Origin: Melieria omissa
Lineage: Eukaryota > Arthropoda > Insecta > Diptera > Ulidiidae
Reading direction: 5' to 3'
Length of the DNA stretch: 64,000 nt
NCBI GenBank assembly: GCA_963971225.1
Contig: OZ020267.1
Span: 96,151,648 to 96,215,647, forward strand
Under the pieces are notes generated by a model that saw only the letters and a list, made by a program, of their open reading frames with translations, was not told where the DNA came from and ran no database searches. Shown piece after piece: positions 11,401 to 21,156 of the stretch (position 1 is its first letter; each line of letters opens with the position of its first letter). A program made the translations under genes and the position numbers.

Positions 11401-11842
11401 AAAATTCTTTTGCTAACGGACCACCCATGCATGAAACTTGCGCGCCACTGTCAAGCAAACCAAGGTGTGGTTTGTCAAAAAGCTTGATTTTGACATATGG
11501 ACGCGAATCGAATGGCTTATGCTCAATCGCACAAATATTGGCAACATGCCTTCGTTGTTGCTTCACCTTCTGCCAAAATTTACGCATACGCGTTGATGTT
11601 CTTCGCGGGATTGCTGTCTCTACTACTGATTCACTGTTAAAAATTCGATTTCGTATAGCTTCATATTTTTTTAACCTATCTTCATAAGAAATAATTTCAT
11701 TACGCTTACATTCATCTAGCTTAGTTTCTATTGGATCCTCGTGAGCAGGTGGCATATGCGATACATTTATTTCCGTTGATTTACGTCGTAGCGAGGACTC
11801 GCATACCGATCCCCGCTCGCTTTCGCGTTTCCCGGATTGCAT
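8480..11842 (-). CDS. pol: Element A Pol polyprotein (PR-RT-RNase H-integrase)
   Basis: The frame is open for 1120 codons. Order: retropepsin with LLDSGAQVSCMGG (about residue 130); reverse transcriptase with VFVYLDDLL (about 431); RNase H with IIQCDASTLGLGAVL (about 578); integrase with its HHCC zinc-binding region (about 787-820) and DDE core at YIDLLGPY (850), LTDNGKQF (908) and ASERVNRS (942). The C-terminus carries a short basic region without a chromodomain that I can recognise. The first 76 nt overlap the end of gag in the -1 frame, so Pol is probably made by -1 ribosomal frameshifting; the ATG at 11842 need not be used. The protein copies element RNA into DNA inside virus-like particles and inserts it. 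No nonsense codon or frameshift is visible. The RT start is inferred from family layout. Confidence 0.92.
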   Translation of the reverse strand: MQSGKRESERGSVCESSLRRKSTEINVSHMPPAHEDPIETKLDECKRNEIISYEDRLKKYEAIRNRIFNSESVVETAIPRRTSTRMRKFWQKVKQQRRHVANICAIEHKPFDSRPYVKIKLFDKPHLGLLDSGAQVSCMGGPLAKEFCERKEFRQHKTTVKTADGRKQVVFGIFPIEIQFKAQKALINFYVVPNLSQELILGVDFWRAFQIAPDIIAQIDICANDKKADENLIVLTEQQKRSLETVKKSFPSCEVEGLGKTTLIEHIIEVEPNVRPIKQRYFPISPEIEKLVHKEIDEMLSLGVIEESPNSPWSSPVVLVRKGEKVRLCLDSRKVNAVTIKDAYPLPHIEGILSRLPKAKFISSLDLRRAFWQIPLAESSRDYTCFTVPNRPLYRYCVMPFGLCNAPQALCRLMDRVIPPQLKDQVFVYLDDLLIVSETFADHQSVLADVAHHLRKAGLTINVDKSKFCIKEVKYLGYIVGDGTLRTDPEKVSAIHDYPPPTTVKSLRRFLGMTGWYRRFIDNYAAITTPLTNLLKKGKGFEWSAEAQVAFVVLKEKLTSAPVLANPDYNKPFIIQCDASTLGLGAVLAQKNTEGIEVPIAYFSRKLNKAQSNYSVTELECLAALLSLKKFRAYVEGQEFTIVTDHASLQWLMRQPDLSGRLARWSLKLQGFKFKIEHRRGSQNLVPDCLSRQEFENNLCEIEALPIVDLESPAFESADYLDLKQRISENEARLPDLRIVGKHVYKRNEFADGNPEREVSNWKLWLPKELIAEAISSAHCPPNKCHGGIGKTLEHLRKNLFWPNMVADVKDFIGKCTVCGQSKAPNRILRPPMSGQYSTQRPFQKLYIDLLGPYPRSKQGNVAILIVLDHLTKFPLLKAIRKANSKVICDFLRENVFSVFGTPEIILTDNGKQFKSTHFNEFLKERGIRHMYTALYSPQANASERVNRSILVGIRSYIGKDQTIWDRNLANIAEALRSAYHQTIGCSPYFALTGQQMLSHGRDYELLRKLQSFDDTVIERQDKIKLIRDALSANIAKAYENSANRYNLRSSTKQFEIGDTVFRRNFVLSDASKRFCAKFAPKFLKAKVIGKKGNNMYELEDEETGKREIYHRKDIQERKV

Positions 11843-13329
11843 TTCTTACAATTTGGCTTGTATTCGCCTACTGCACCACATCCATAACAAAATATCGAAC
11901 GAGCTTCTAAACAATCAAAATATCTGTGACCGTCTTTGCGGCAATTCCAACAAACTAATTTTATAGTACTACGTCTAGTAACTTCTTCTACCTCCATTTT
12001 GACTTCGTTGTCATCTAAATCTGCCATATCTACTGCATTATCAAAATCAACTTTAACTTCAACTTCATTTACTTGGCGACGCGGAAAATTACCTCGCGGA
12101 TTCGGTAAGGAATGTGCAACGCTCGACTTTGCAATTTCGTTTTGCAGACTTTCGCCTTTTAGACAAAGTCGACGCAACTCGGCCATTGAGTTAATGTTGA
12201 CGTACAGCAACTGCTGTCGAATACGCGGTCGTAAGCCTCTTTGTAGAATTTCGACAAGCTCAGATTCAGATATCGGTGATTTAAGGTTTTCAGATATTCG
12301 CAAAACTGCGTTTCGATATTCATCGAATGATTCAGCGGCGCCTTGGCATCGGCTGCGCATGGCCTCTTTGATATCTGTATCTGTCTTGTGCTCACCAAAG
12401 TGAGTACGCAGAGCTTGACATAACGACGACCATTCAATCCTGTCTACTGAACGCCGGTATCTCCAGTACCAATCCTTGGCCTCGTTAACAAACAAACTTT
12501 GTACGTGCTCGCACAATAAACTAAAATTCCCACCTAGGGTATCTATAACCTGCAATTCAATCCTAAAGATAAAATTTTCTACTGACAATTTAGGACTACC
12601 ATCAAACTTGATGTCCCAACTCGAGATAAGGTGCGCAATCTTGCCTGAATTGGTGACGGTCGATCCGTCACTGACTCGGAACGGAACCGGAACCTGACCA
12701 TCACGGTTGTTGTTGTTGTTGTGTGCATACGGCAACTCTTGCGGAAATGTTGGTGTTGAATTGTGAGCTGAAAATTGGTTGTGCTCACGTTGTGCACCTT
12801 GCAAATTCAACCTGCTCAACACGTTACTCAAGCTAGCCTCTAGCTTTCCTTCAATCAGCTGTGTCACTCGTGTTTCCAGTCCATCCAGAATTGTGGCTTG
12901 CCTAGCTGACACAATAGCTCCCACCACACTTCTGATTCGGCTTTCGTCGGAAAGGTCACTTGCCCCATTGGCTGCTGCATCGGCAACCGCATTACTGGTT
13001 CGAGTTGGCGTGCCAGACATCTGCGCTGCTGCTGCTGCTGCTTGCGATGTGGATGGACGAGGGTCTTCCGCTTCCTCTGACGGATTTGCTTGCGATCGCG
13101 TTTGCATACCAGTAGACTTGGCTGAAGCTTTCACAAATTCTCGACTGCTACACGCAGCTCGACATTGTGGACATGAAGAATTACGCTTCAGGTAGTTTAA
13201 GAGACACGATCTGTGGAAAGTATGGCTACACGCCGTCCGTAATACATCGCTGCCTTCAATAAAAATCGCACGGCATAATGTGCAAACCGATTGCATAGTC
13301 AAATTGTCAGTACTGTGTCTCAGCGACAT
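11767..13329 (-). CDS. gag: Element A Gag with N-terminal RING-H2 finger
   Basis: This 520-codon ORF encodes a Gag that begins with a complete RING-H2 pattern: Cys16, Cys19, Cys34, His36, His39, Cys42, Cys53, Cys56 (C-x2-C-x14-C-x-H-x2-H-x2-C-x10-C-x2-C). A Ser/Thr/Ala-rich linker follows, then a capsid-like helical region (about 230-390). It ends with one good zinc knuckle, CWNCRKDGHRYFDC, and a degenerate one, CYGCGAVGEYKPNC, where Glu replaces His. RING-H2 domains usually recruit ubiquitin-conjugating enzymes, so the fusion may add ubiquitin-ligase activity to the particle; that is inference. An in-frame Met12 could also start the protein and would keep the finger. The 3' end overlaps pol. 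Gag identity rests on the knuckles, position and length. Confidence 0.88.
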   Translation of the reverse strand: MSLRHSTDNLTMQSVCTLCRAIFIEGSDVLRTACSHTFHRSCLLNYLKRNSSCPQCRAACSSREFVKASAKSTGMQTRSQANPSEEAEDPRPSTSQAAAAAAQMSGTPTRTSNAVADAAANGASDLSDESRIRSVVGAIVSARQATILDGLETRVTQLIEGKLEASLSNVLSRLNLQGAQREHNQFSAHNSTPTFPQELPYAHNNNNNRDGQVPVPFRVSDGSTVTNSGKIAHLISSWDIKFDGSPKLSVENFIFRIELQVIDTLGGNFSLLCEHVQSLFVNEAKDWYWRYRRSVDRIEWSSLCQALRTHFGEHKTDTDIKEAMRSRCQGAAESFDEYRNAVLRISENLKSPISESELVEILQRGLRPRIRQQLLYVNINSMAELRRLCLKGESLQNEIAKSSVAHSLPNPRGNFPRRQVNEVEVKVDFDNAVDMADLDDNEVKMEVEEVTRRSTIKLVCWNCRKDGHRYFDCLEARSIFCYGCGAVGEYKPNCKKCNPGNAKASGDRYASPRYDVNQRK

Positions 13330-14135
13330 CTTTATTCAAACAAATGTGTTGTACCAACAAAACTAAAAAAAATTCAAATCCAGAAATTCATCAACCAAAA
13401 AAAATATATATGGCCAGCCAAAAGTTTATCAAAGAAAAATATATCACCAGCCAAAAATTCGCAAAGCCAAAACAAAAAAAAATCAAACCGCAAACGAAAT
13501 AAATTTAAAGATATAATTTTTGTACCAACAAACTCTCAAAATGTACCAACAAGATAAAGATAAAGATAACGGTAAATATAAAGATAAGCCATCAAAACAA
13601 AATCATCAATCGAAAAAAAAATCACCAAAAAAAATCAATCAAACGATATAACTTTCTAGTTTGGTCTGTATGAAGGGTGTAAGGAGATTTTCCGGAGGAA
13701 AATGAAACAACTAGCAGCTCGCTTCAACGATCAAATGCATTTGCAATGAGGTTATAAGCTACTACCACGGCTTAAAAAAAATCCGCACTGCAAAGCTATC
13801 GCGAAAACGAGAATTCAAAAACATTTTATAAAAATGAAGAAAAACATATATCCTCAAGCATATCGGTTTTCCCCTCAGCATTCGTGCCGGTTAGCTCAAC
13901 CAACATTTAGTTGAAGCTGTGCTAAGAATCCAAAGCATGAAGCTAATAAAGAAAACATCCGATTGCAAAAAAAATCTTTTCGAAGCGATTCAACGTTCGT
14001 AGGCAGTGGTAAGAAGTTATAGTATTCAACCAAAACATCAAAAATCCAATCATGCCTAACAACGCAATGCTTCAAAAAGCCAAACGGACCGACGGACAAT
14101 TACCCTTTGGTAAAATTCGGCCCCACTTACGTAGC
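13330..14135 (-). other. 5' leader of element A
   Basis: About 0.8 kb of A-rich untranslated leader lies between the PBS and the gag start. It has many AAAAAA runs on the plus strand. No ORF with recognisable product. It should hold packaging and dimerisation signals by analogy; none can be read directly. Confidence 0.5.
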
Positions 14136-14154
14136 GGCCCCACGTTGGGCGCCA
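14136..14154 (-). promoter_or_regulatory. Primer binding site for tRNA-Lys
   Basis: On the minus strand this reads TGGCGCCCAACGTGGGGC, complementary to the 3' end of dipteran tRNA-Lys including CCA, as I recall its sequence. It lies five bases (GAAAA) inside the 5' LTR end, as expected for minus-strand DNA priming. Confidence 0.8.
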
Positions 14155-15867
14155 TTTTCTGTTATGTGTATGCGTGCGGTCGGTCGATCATACGGCATGC
14201 CCCACTTTGGTAGCGACCACCCGTCGGCGCCACTTTTTGTTATATGCAGATCGGTATGTACATCTGGCTTCACGTTGAGCGCTAAGTTCGGTCCTAGGTA
14301 CATAGGTGTTGGGTTCCGACCTTTTTGTTTCTGCTGCCGCTGCACCTCCTCAGTCCTTGGGGCAGGTTGCCGCTAGTCGTCCTCATGTTGCATGTATGCC
14401 GGCACCCTACCTCCGACCGGTGAGCACGAGTATGACTACGGGGCCAGCGGTTTTGTTGGACGCGTGCATCTGGCTTTGTTTATCCCGTAGCTTCAGCTGG
14501 CGTGGGTTCCACTCCAACAAGTCCGCTCCGTAGCCATACCGCCTCACCTACAGCCATTTGGATCTACATCAGCAAGCACCGCAACGACGACCTAGCAGCC
14601 TACAACCGGAAAATCATAACAAAAGATACATACACACATACACTAACATACAATTATTTTTATGCACACGCTTTAACTCCTGACATAGCGGACGGACATG
14701 GTAGCAAGTACCATTGCTGCTGTTGTTCCTATTCCTCAGCATCGCCTCATTGAATGGGATGCTCTTAACCCGCCCTGCCATTTGTTTCCTAAGGTGAAAT
14801 TTGGAAACCCAATGGAAACTTAACCCTCCTTACCCCACTTCAGTGACAGACCAAACATTATTTAAGCTTAAGCAACCATTATAACAAATTTTATTCCATA
14901 ATCTTAACCTAATACAAAATCAATTCTTAATCTAATTTCCAAACTATTTTTCATGTTCAAATTATAATTAAATTTTAATTGTAATTTTATTTATTCAATT
15001 TCAAAAAAAAAATATCAACAAAAGCTTAAAATTAAATTAACTCGAGAAGAAAAATGCCTTTTTCAGTTACTTAGATCATACCGTTTTCTTAGACTTAGAC
15101 AAATATTCCAAAACAAAATTAACCAACGTTTCATCATAAAAAAACCAAAAAAACCACACTTTCAAAAATAGAAAAAAAAATAAATTTTCTTTCTCCCTTT
15201 TTCTTCCAATTTAAATTACCTTTCCAATCAAACTTTAAAATTAAAAAAGAATCTTTTGTTTCTCAAAATTCCTTTTTCTTATTTTAACTAATTCTCAGAA
15301 TTTTCCGCAAATTGTATTGTTATTTTGTTTTTCCTTAGACATTATCCCTTTTTCGTTTCTTTTCTTTCCCTTTTTTTCAAAATAACGCACGGAAACCCAT
15401 ATATATAACAATATATAAAATTATATTAAAATGTTATTGGTTCACTCACGGTTTTTCTCGCTCCATCGATGCGTTGGGCCCAGCGACATGATGCGCGTAT
15501 TCAGGAACGTGATGTGCTAAATAGGGAAAATTTGTCATAGGTGTAAGTGCGTTTTTCTGTCTTTTTCGATATAACCCAGTTGTTTTGTTTTTTTTTTTTT
15601 TTTTCTTCTTCGCTTTTCTTTTGCTAAATATTTCGTAAATTTAATTTTTCATAGGATAAATTCATGTTTCAGTTATAAGTTTTAATGACATAAAAAAAAA
15701 CGCTTTTAAAAATAGAATAGTGAGAAGAAATAACCTTTTTGATATTTTCATTTTTGGTTTCCCCTTTTTTTTTTTTTTCTAAAAAAAATGGTAGTTAACT
15801 TTTAATAGTTTTAATTTTTTTACAAAAATTAAATCTTAAGAATAAAATATTAATAGAAAAAATATAT

Positions 15868-16091
15868 TGTAATGAGCACTGGGATGGATTTAAGTCCTTT
15901 TGATATAAACAACTGTGTAAACTTTTAAGACAAACTTTATTTGCGTGTTCTAACAATGGCGTCACAAGTAAAAGTAAAAGGTAAAGGACCAGCATGAACT
16001 TAGCTGCAAGCCCGAGTTGCCACACTGCTTGACAAGCCCAACCACAACAGGGTTGCATTCACCATGGCACCACCTCCACCAATACACTACA
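15868..16091 (-). repeat. 3' LTR of element B (224 bp)
   Basis: Matches 20933-21156 across its full length, with TG...CA termini. The pol stop codon lies only about 40 bp inside it, leaving room for little more than a polypurine tract. Confidence 0.9.
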
Positions 16092-16130
16092 ACTCGGCCT
16101 AACCTGACATTCAATCGACCTCGATTGCTT

Positions 16131-19100
16131 TTACAATGAATCTTCTTCTAGCTTATCATCTAAAAATTCATAATCTGTACATTCATCACTTAAATTATCA
16201 CCATCTGTGTTGCCTTCTGAGTCCGTTTCAACTGGCCTACCTCGAGGTTCCAACCATTTCTTCATTCTAGACGAATCAATTACATTGTCATATGGCATCT
16301 GAGTAACCTGACAATTTTCAACATCCGTAACAACATAACGATCATGACCTAATTGCTTACGAACTACATAAGGGCCTCTGTACTTCTGAATTAGCTTCTT
16401 ATTCTTCCCTACCGTAGTGTCTACATTTTTAACCACAACTAAATCTCCTGGTTCAAATTGTTTCGCTGGCCTATGGCTCCTCTCGTAATATTTCTGATTG
16501 TACAACTGAGACTTCTGTATTGCAAGCTCTGCCTGCTCCCTTATTTCGGACAAATTAACTTCTTCTCTTGAATACACATCATGCAAATACTCCGTCAATT
16601 CATCAACTACTTTGCCGCGCTGCTCAACGCCAAAAAGCAGCTTACTAGGGGTCGTCTTTGTGGCACAGTGTACAGTATTATTCATTGCAAACTCGACATC
16701 CGTCAGTTTCTGTTTCCAATCTACATGGTTTATAGGGTCAGTCGTTTTGGCCAATATTGCTTTCAACACCCGATTCACCCTCTCAACCTGACCATTCGAC
16801 TGTGGCGAAGCTACCGCATTCAAAACATGTACAATGTTATTGTTCCCGCAAAAATCCCTAAACTCCGATGACGTAAAAGCTGTGCCCCGATCATCTATGA
16901 TTCTTCTGGGACGACTGTATTCAACAAAATATCTCTTCAACGCACAAATCGATTCTTTCGCACTACTATTCGTAGCATACATTTTGACAAATTTTGTGAA
17001 AGCATCAATCACCACAAACACATGTTTATGCTTTGAGTTCACACTCTCCAATGGCCCGAAATGGTCAATGTGCACTGTATCGAACGGTTCTGGCTTCTTT
17101 GGAATACTATATATATTACGCTCATTGCTTCTAGGCGACGTCGAATAATAAATGCACTTCAAACAATTTCTGATGAACACATTCAGCTTTTCGCGCATAC
17201 GGGGAAACCAATAATGCTTCCGAATCTGATTTGCACATTTCTCAATACCCAAATGACCATATTTCTCATGTATCAATCGCATAATGTTCTCTTCCATCTC
17301 ACCCGGCACATACAACTGTCGATTCTGACCACTGACACGAAAGACTAACCCATTCTCCAACTCATATCCTGGCACTTCCCCTTGCTCTAATTCTTCCCGC
17401 AGTTTATGAATCACAGGATCACGCGTCTGTATAATCTGAATGTTCAAATCAACCTCATTCTCCTCAATACTACACACAGCTGACAACCGGCTCAATGCAT
17501 CAACATGCTGCATCTGTTCACCCTTTCGGTGTCGAACTGAAAAATCAAACCCGGCGAGACCCAATGTCCATCTGGCAATTCTTGGATTAATTGTTTTCTT
17601 CTCCAATGTCAAGACCAAAGAGTTGCAATCAGTCACAACTACAAACGGAATTCCATCCAACATAGTCCGGAATCTTTCCAATGCATTCACAATTGCCAAT
17701 GTTTCCAACTCAAAGCTATGATAACGCGACTCCGGATCCGTCGTTGTTTTCGAATAAAATGCCACTGGGTGAAACCTGCCGTCATCTTGCTTCTGTAACA
17801 GTATAGCACCATACCCTCGCGAACTTGCATCCGTATGCAACTCTGTCTCCCGCCCTGAATCAAAGACACACAGTACAGGGGGCTCAGTCAATTTAGATTT
17901 CAAGGTCTCAAACGCATTCCTACACTCTTCTGTCCATTCAAACTTTACACCTTTTCGCGTCAAATAACTCAATGGGCGCGCAATCTGAGAAAAATTATAC
18001 ACAAATCGTCTAAAATATGAAAAAAGACCCACCGCCCTCTGCACCTCCTTTATGTTGGTAGGTACTGCGTAATTCTTTATCGCTACCAAATGATCTTCAT
18101 TCGGACGAATCCCCCGTTCACTCACACAGTAGCCTAAATACTTCAATTCTCTATATGCAAATTTGCACTTCTTCAGATTCAAGCACAATCCAGCCCCTGA
18201 CAATAATTTCAAAACTTCTGCCAAAACCACATAATGTTCCTCAATAGTCTTCGTGGCAATGTTAATATCATCTAAATACACCACAATCCTCTTCGCATCA
18301 ATCAACGGCCGCAACACTAAATTAATAAACCGCTGGAACACTGGTGGAGCATTAGTCAAACCAAATGGCATAAACCGATACTCATACTGTCCCATCGGAG
18401 TCACAAACGCAGTTATCGGTATCGATTCCTCATGCATCGGCACCTGGTGAAACCCATTCCTCAAGTCCAACGTACTGAAGAAACTCTTCCCACCCAAATA
18501 TTCAATACAATCCTCAACTAACGGCAACGGATAATGATCTCTGACAGTCAACTTATTCAACGCCCGATAGTCAACACACATTCTCAATTCACCGTTCTTC
18601 TTCCGCACTAACACAATCGGAGACGCGTATGGAGACGCACTTGGCTGAATAATGCCCTGAGCCAACAAATCATCAATTGTCTTCTGTACTTCTGTCTTTT
18701 CCCTATATGACAACCGGCGCGGACCACTGTACACCGGCGCATCACTCTTCAACTGAATTTTCATGCAATAGCCACTCAACTTCCCCCCCTTGTTCTTCAT
18801 TTTCAAATAGTTCTCAAAAACAACTGATTTCAAAGCATCTGCATCTGTTATAGACAAATTTTCGTCCACATCAATTAGATCACCAATTTCATCCATCTCA
18901 GTTGCACCTACCATCAATATTACTTCATCATACAAATTCAAGTCTTCTGTTCCAACTAAATTTACAACTCCGATACACGACTCAAGTCGAGTTTCACACA
19001 AATTCGAATCACCAATTACATTTACCTCTGCATTAACTGAATTAATTTCTGACTTGCCACACTTATCATCTGATTTCAATAACTTAACTCTGTTTGGAAC

Positions 19101-20867
19101 CTCTGTTATCTTAACTACTGGACTCTTTAATAAATTAAACAACTTAAGTGCACTGATATTCAACGGAACTTCATTTTTATTGGCATTATTAATCTCCAGC
19201 AGAGTACGTCTACTATATCTCACTGTGTCCATTTGGCACAGGCTTATATTCATTGCCTTAAGTAAATCGCGTCCAAAAAGTAGGGGCACCACTGCCTCTT
19301 CATCTGGCAAAACAAACAAATTATGGTCAAATTTACGGTTATCAAACACAATTTTACAAGTCACAAGGCCGTACGTACTTAAATTCATATTTCCCATCCC
19401 CCGATACTCTGTCACAGTCAATTCACCCGTCACTTCAAATGGCACAAGAGAACGCTTCACGAAACTAGTCGGACTGCCATTATCAAATAAAGCAAAACAC
19501 GGAATTAATTCAGTGCACTTATTCTGTTTCAAAAAGGCAACACTTACAAGATTTCGGTGTTTCAGCTGTCGGGCTAAACGTCGGACCTCCTCTACCTCCG
19601 TCAATGGCGTCCCTGCCTCCCACTCCTCGACCTCTGCTACTGGCTGCTGTTGTTTCGGTACGGCTGGCATCCGTGTTTGCGTCTGGTTTAGTGTTGTATT
19701 CTGCATCCGACTACGACGTGGGCACTGCTGGCGCATGTGGCCTACTTCATGGCATATGAAACACGAGTTCGGTGGGCGTCGCGGGGCCCCGCACGCACTT
19801 TGATAGTGCCCATATTGAAAACAGTTGTAACACCTGACGGCCGACAAATCCGTGACTTTTGCAGCTGTGTTAGCAACTGGCACTGTTGTATACGACCTCG
19901 GCCTAGGCACGGCACCCGACATGACACTGATCTTCGGCACAACCACTGGCGCAGCTGCCCGACGCTTCTTCTCGTAACGCTCCATCAACCCCTTCAATTC
20001 ACGCAAGGAAGTGGCACTGTACAGCATCGAAACCATATTCGTATCGTCGTTAAGCCCCTCGATGATAATGTCGATTAGGTCCGTTTCTGACACATCGGCG
20101 CGGCTGGCAATGTACTGCATCTCAACAATATATTGTCGTGGTGTTTCGTCTGGTCTCAGGACACGGGCACGTAACTGTTGCAGCACATCTCGAACCGTGA
20201 ATATACGACAGTATTCAGTCATCAAAGCCATCCTTAGCTCACCATAGCTGCGAACACGAGTTATGTCCGCGAACCGCTTCGCTTGCCCAGTTATCAGATG
20301 TCGTGCGGCAACCAGCTGGTCTCGCTCACTGTACTGGAAACTCTCGAACACATTCTCCAAGTCGGCCAACCATTTGCTAACGTCCTGCAACTCCGAACCA
20401 TCAAATTTGCTCATCATCGCGTCCAGTACACCCAGGTCGATTCTACGACTCTCGAACTCGTTCAACTCACGCTGCAGCTGGACAAGCTCACGTTTCTTGC
20501 GCATGATCGCCAACTGCCGATCTAACTCAGCCTCTTCAGCCTCAGTACTGGTCACATTCACCACACTCCCTGCATCAACTGTATCATCTTCTGTATCTGG
20601 CCCATTCATGGGTCGCTCCCTCTGGCTGGCCCCTGGCATCTGTCGTCTAGTCGTCTGCACACTCTGGCTGGCATCTGGCATCTGTTGATTCAGCGGAACA
20701 TCAGGCTCGCTATCCGCTCTGGCCGCTCTTCCGCTACCTCCGACACGACCTGCTACCGCTTGTTCATACACTGTCCGCAACTGAACCATCGTGGCGTCTT
20801 CCTCGAATTCAGCTCCCGCAGCCCGTAGTGCAGCAATAACCGCATTGCGCGTTAATTTGTTCGCCAT
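16131..20867 (-). CDS. Element B Gag-Pol fusion polyprotein
   Basis: One uninterrupted 1578-codon frame encodes Gag and Pol together. Two zinc knuckles, CYNCFQYGHYQSAC and CFICHEVGHMRQQC, lie near residues 348 and 375. The retropepsin site is FDNGSPTSF (about 462), with Asn where Thr or Ser is usual, and LLFGRDLL follows as the second conserved element. RT has VYLDDINIAT (about 864), RNase H has HTDASSRGYGAILL (about 1012), and integrase has a HHCC region (about 1200-1235) plus the DDE motifs VHIDHFG (1267), IIDDRGTAFTS (1325) and NGQVERVNRV (1359). The C-terminus is acidic. Gag and Pol in one frame means their ratio cannot be set by frameshifting, so proteolysis or another control is implied. 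No lesion is visible and the element may be autonomous. Confidence 0.92.
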   Translation of the reverse strand: MANKLTRNAVIAALRAAGAEFEEDATMVQLRTVYEQAVAGRVGGSGRAARADSEPDVPLNQQMPDASQSVQTTRRQMPGASQRERPMNGPDTEDDTVDAGSVVNVTSTEAEEAELDRQLAIMRKKRELVQLQRELNEFESRRIDLGVLDAMMSKFDGSELQDVSKWLADLENVFESFQYSERDQLVAARHLITGQAKRFADITRVRSYGELRMALMTEYCRIFTVRDVLQQLRARVLRPDETPRQYIVEMQYIASRADVSETDLIDIIIEGLNDDTNMVSMLYSATSLRELKGLMERYEKKRRAAAPVVVPKISVMSGAVPRPRSYTTVPVANTAAKVTDLSAVRCYNCFQYGHYQSACGAPRRPPNSCFICHEVGHMRQQCPRRSRMQNTTLNQTQTRMPAVPKQQQPVAEVEEWEAGTPLTEVEEVRRLARQLKHRNLVSVAFLKQNKCTELIPCFALFDNGSPTSFVKRSLVPFEVTGELTVTEYRGMGNMNLSTYGLVTCKIVFDNRKFDHNLFVLPDEEAVVPLLFGRDLLKAMNISLCQMDTVRYSRRTLLEINNANKNEVPLNISALKLFNLLKSPVVKITEVPNRVKLLKSDDKCGKSEINSVNAEVNVIGDSNLCETRLESCIGVVNLVGTEDLNLYDEVILMVGATEMDEIGDLIDVDENLSITDADALKSVVFENYLKMKNKGGKLSGYCMKIQLKSDAPVYSGPRRLSYREKTEVQKTIDDLLAQGIIQPSASPYASPIVLVRKKNGELRMCVDYRALNKLTVRDHYPLPLVEDCIEYLGGKSFFSTLDLRNGFHQVPMHEESIPITAFVTPMGQYEYRFMPFGLTNAPPVFQRFINLVLRPLIDAKRIVVYLDDINIATKTIEEHYVVLAEVLKLLSGAGLCLNLKKCKFAYRELKYLGYCVSERGIRPNEDHLVAIKNYAVPTNIKEVQRAVGLFSYFRRFVYNFSQIARPLSYLTRKGVKFEWTEECRNAFETLKSKLTEPPVLCVFDSGRETELHTDASSRGYGAILLQKQDDGRFHPVAFYSKTTTDPESRYHSFELETLAIVNALERFRTMLDGIPFVVVTDCNSLVLTLEKKTINPRIARWTLGLAGFDFSVRHRKGEQMQHVDALSRLSAVCSIEENEVDLNIQIIQTRDPVIHKLREELEQGEVPGYELENGLVFRVSGQNRQLYVPGEMEENIMRLIHEKYGHLGIEKCANQIRKHYWFPRMREKLNVFIRNCLKCIYYSTSPRSNERNIYSIPKKPEPFDTVHIDHFGPLESVNSKHKHVFVVIDAFTKFVKMYATNSSAKESICALKRYFVEYSRPRRIIDDRGTAFTSSEFRDFCGNNNIVHVLNAVASPQSNGQVERVNRVLKAILAKTTDPINHVDWKQKLTDVEFAMNNTVHCATKTTPSKLLFGVEQRGKVVDELTEYLHDVYSREEVNLSEIREQAELAIQKSQLYNQKYYERSHRPAKQFEPGDLVVVKNVDTTVGKNKKLIQKYRGPYVVRKQLGHDRYVVTDVENCQVTQMPYDNVIDSSRMKKWLEPRGRPVETDSEGNTDGDNLSDECTDYEFLDDKLEEDSL

Positions 20868-20932
20868 TGAACCACAATAACTTTAGAACTTAGATAGAAA
20901 AAAAATTCCTGCTCGAACCCCACACTTGACGT

Positions 20933-21156
20933 TGTAATGAGCACTGGGATGGATTTAAGTCCTTTTGATATAAACAACTGTGTAAACTTTTAAGACAAAC
21001 TTTATTTGCGTGTTCTAACAATGGCGTCACAAGTAAAAGTAAAAGGTAAAGGACCAGCATGAACTTAGCTGCAAGCCCGAGTTGCCACACTGCTTGACAA
21101 GCCCAACCACAACAGGGTTGCATTCACCATGGCACCACCTCCACCAATACACTACA
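20933..21156 (-). repeat. 5' LTR of element B (224 bp)
   Basis: Identical in span to 15868-16091. Just inside it, 20908-20931 on the plus strand (CTGCTCGAACCCCACACTTG and on) looks like the 3' half of a tRNA without CCA and is the likely primer binding site; I cannot assign the tRNA. Confidence 0.9.

Larger units (their letters stand above)
15868..21156 (-). mobile_element. Gypsy retrotransposon B, complete, nested in the LTR of A
   Basis: The 5289-bp element has 224-bp LTRs at both ends (15868-16091 and 20933-21156, TGTAATGAGC...ACACTACA) and a 4-bp target-site duplication ATAT, confirmed by the empty site near 6865-6880 in the other A LTR. A single minus-strand ORF spans nearly all of the interior. 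The LTRs appear identical, which implies recent insertion. Short LTRs and a single gag-pol ORF resemble the Mdg3/blastopia/micropia lineage; that is inference. Confidence 0.9.

Noticed and set aside
8940..12697. Many plus-strand frames opposite element A gag and pol
   Set aside because: Mirror frames of well-supported minus-strand genes with no domain of their own.
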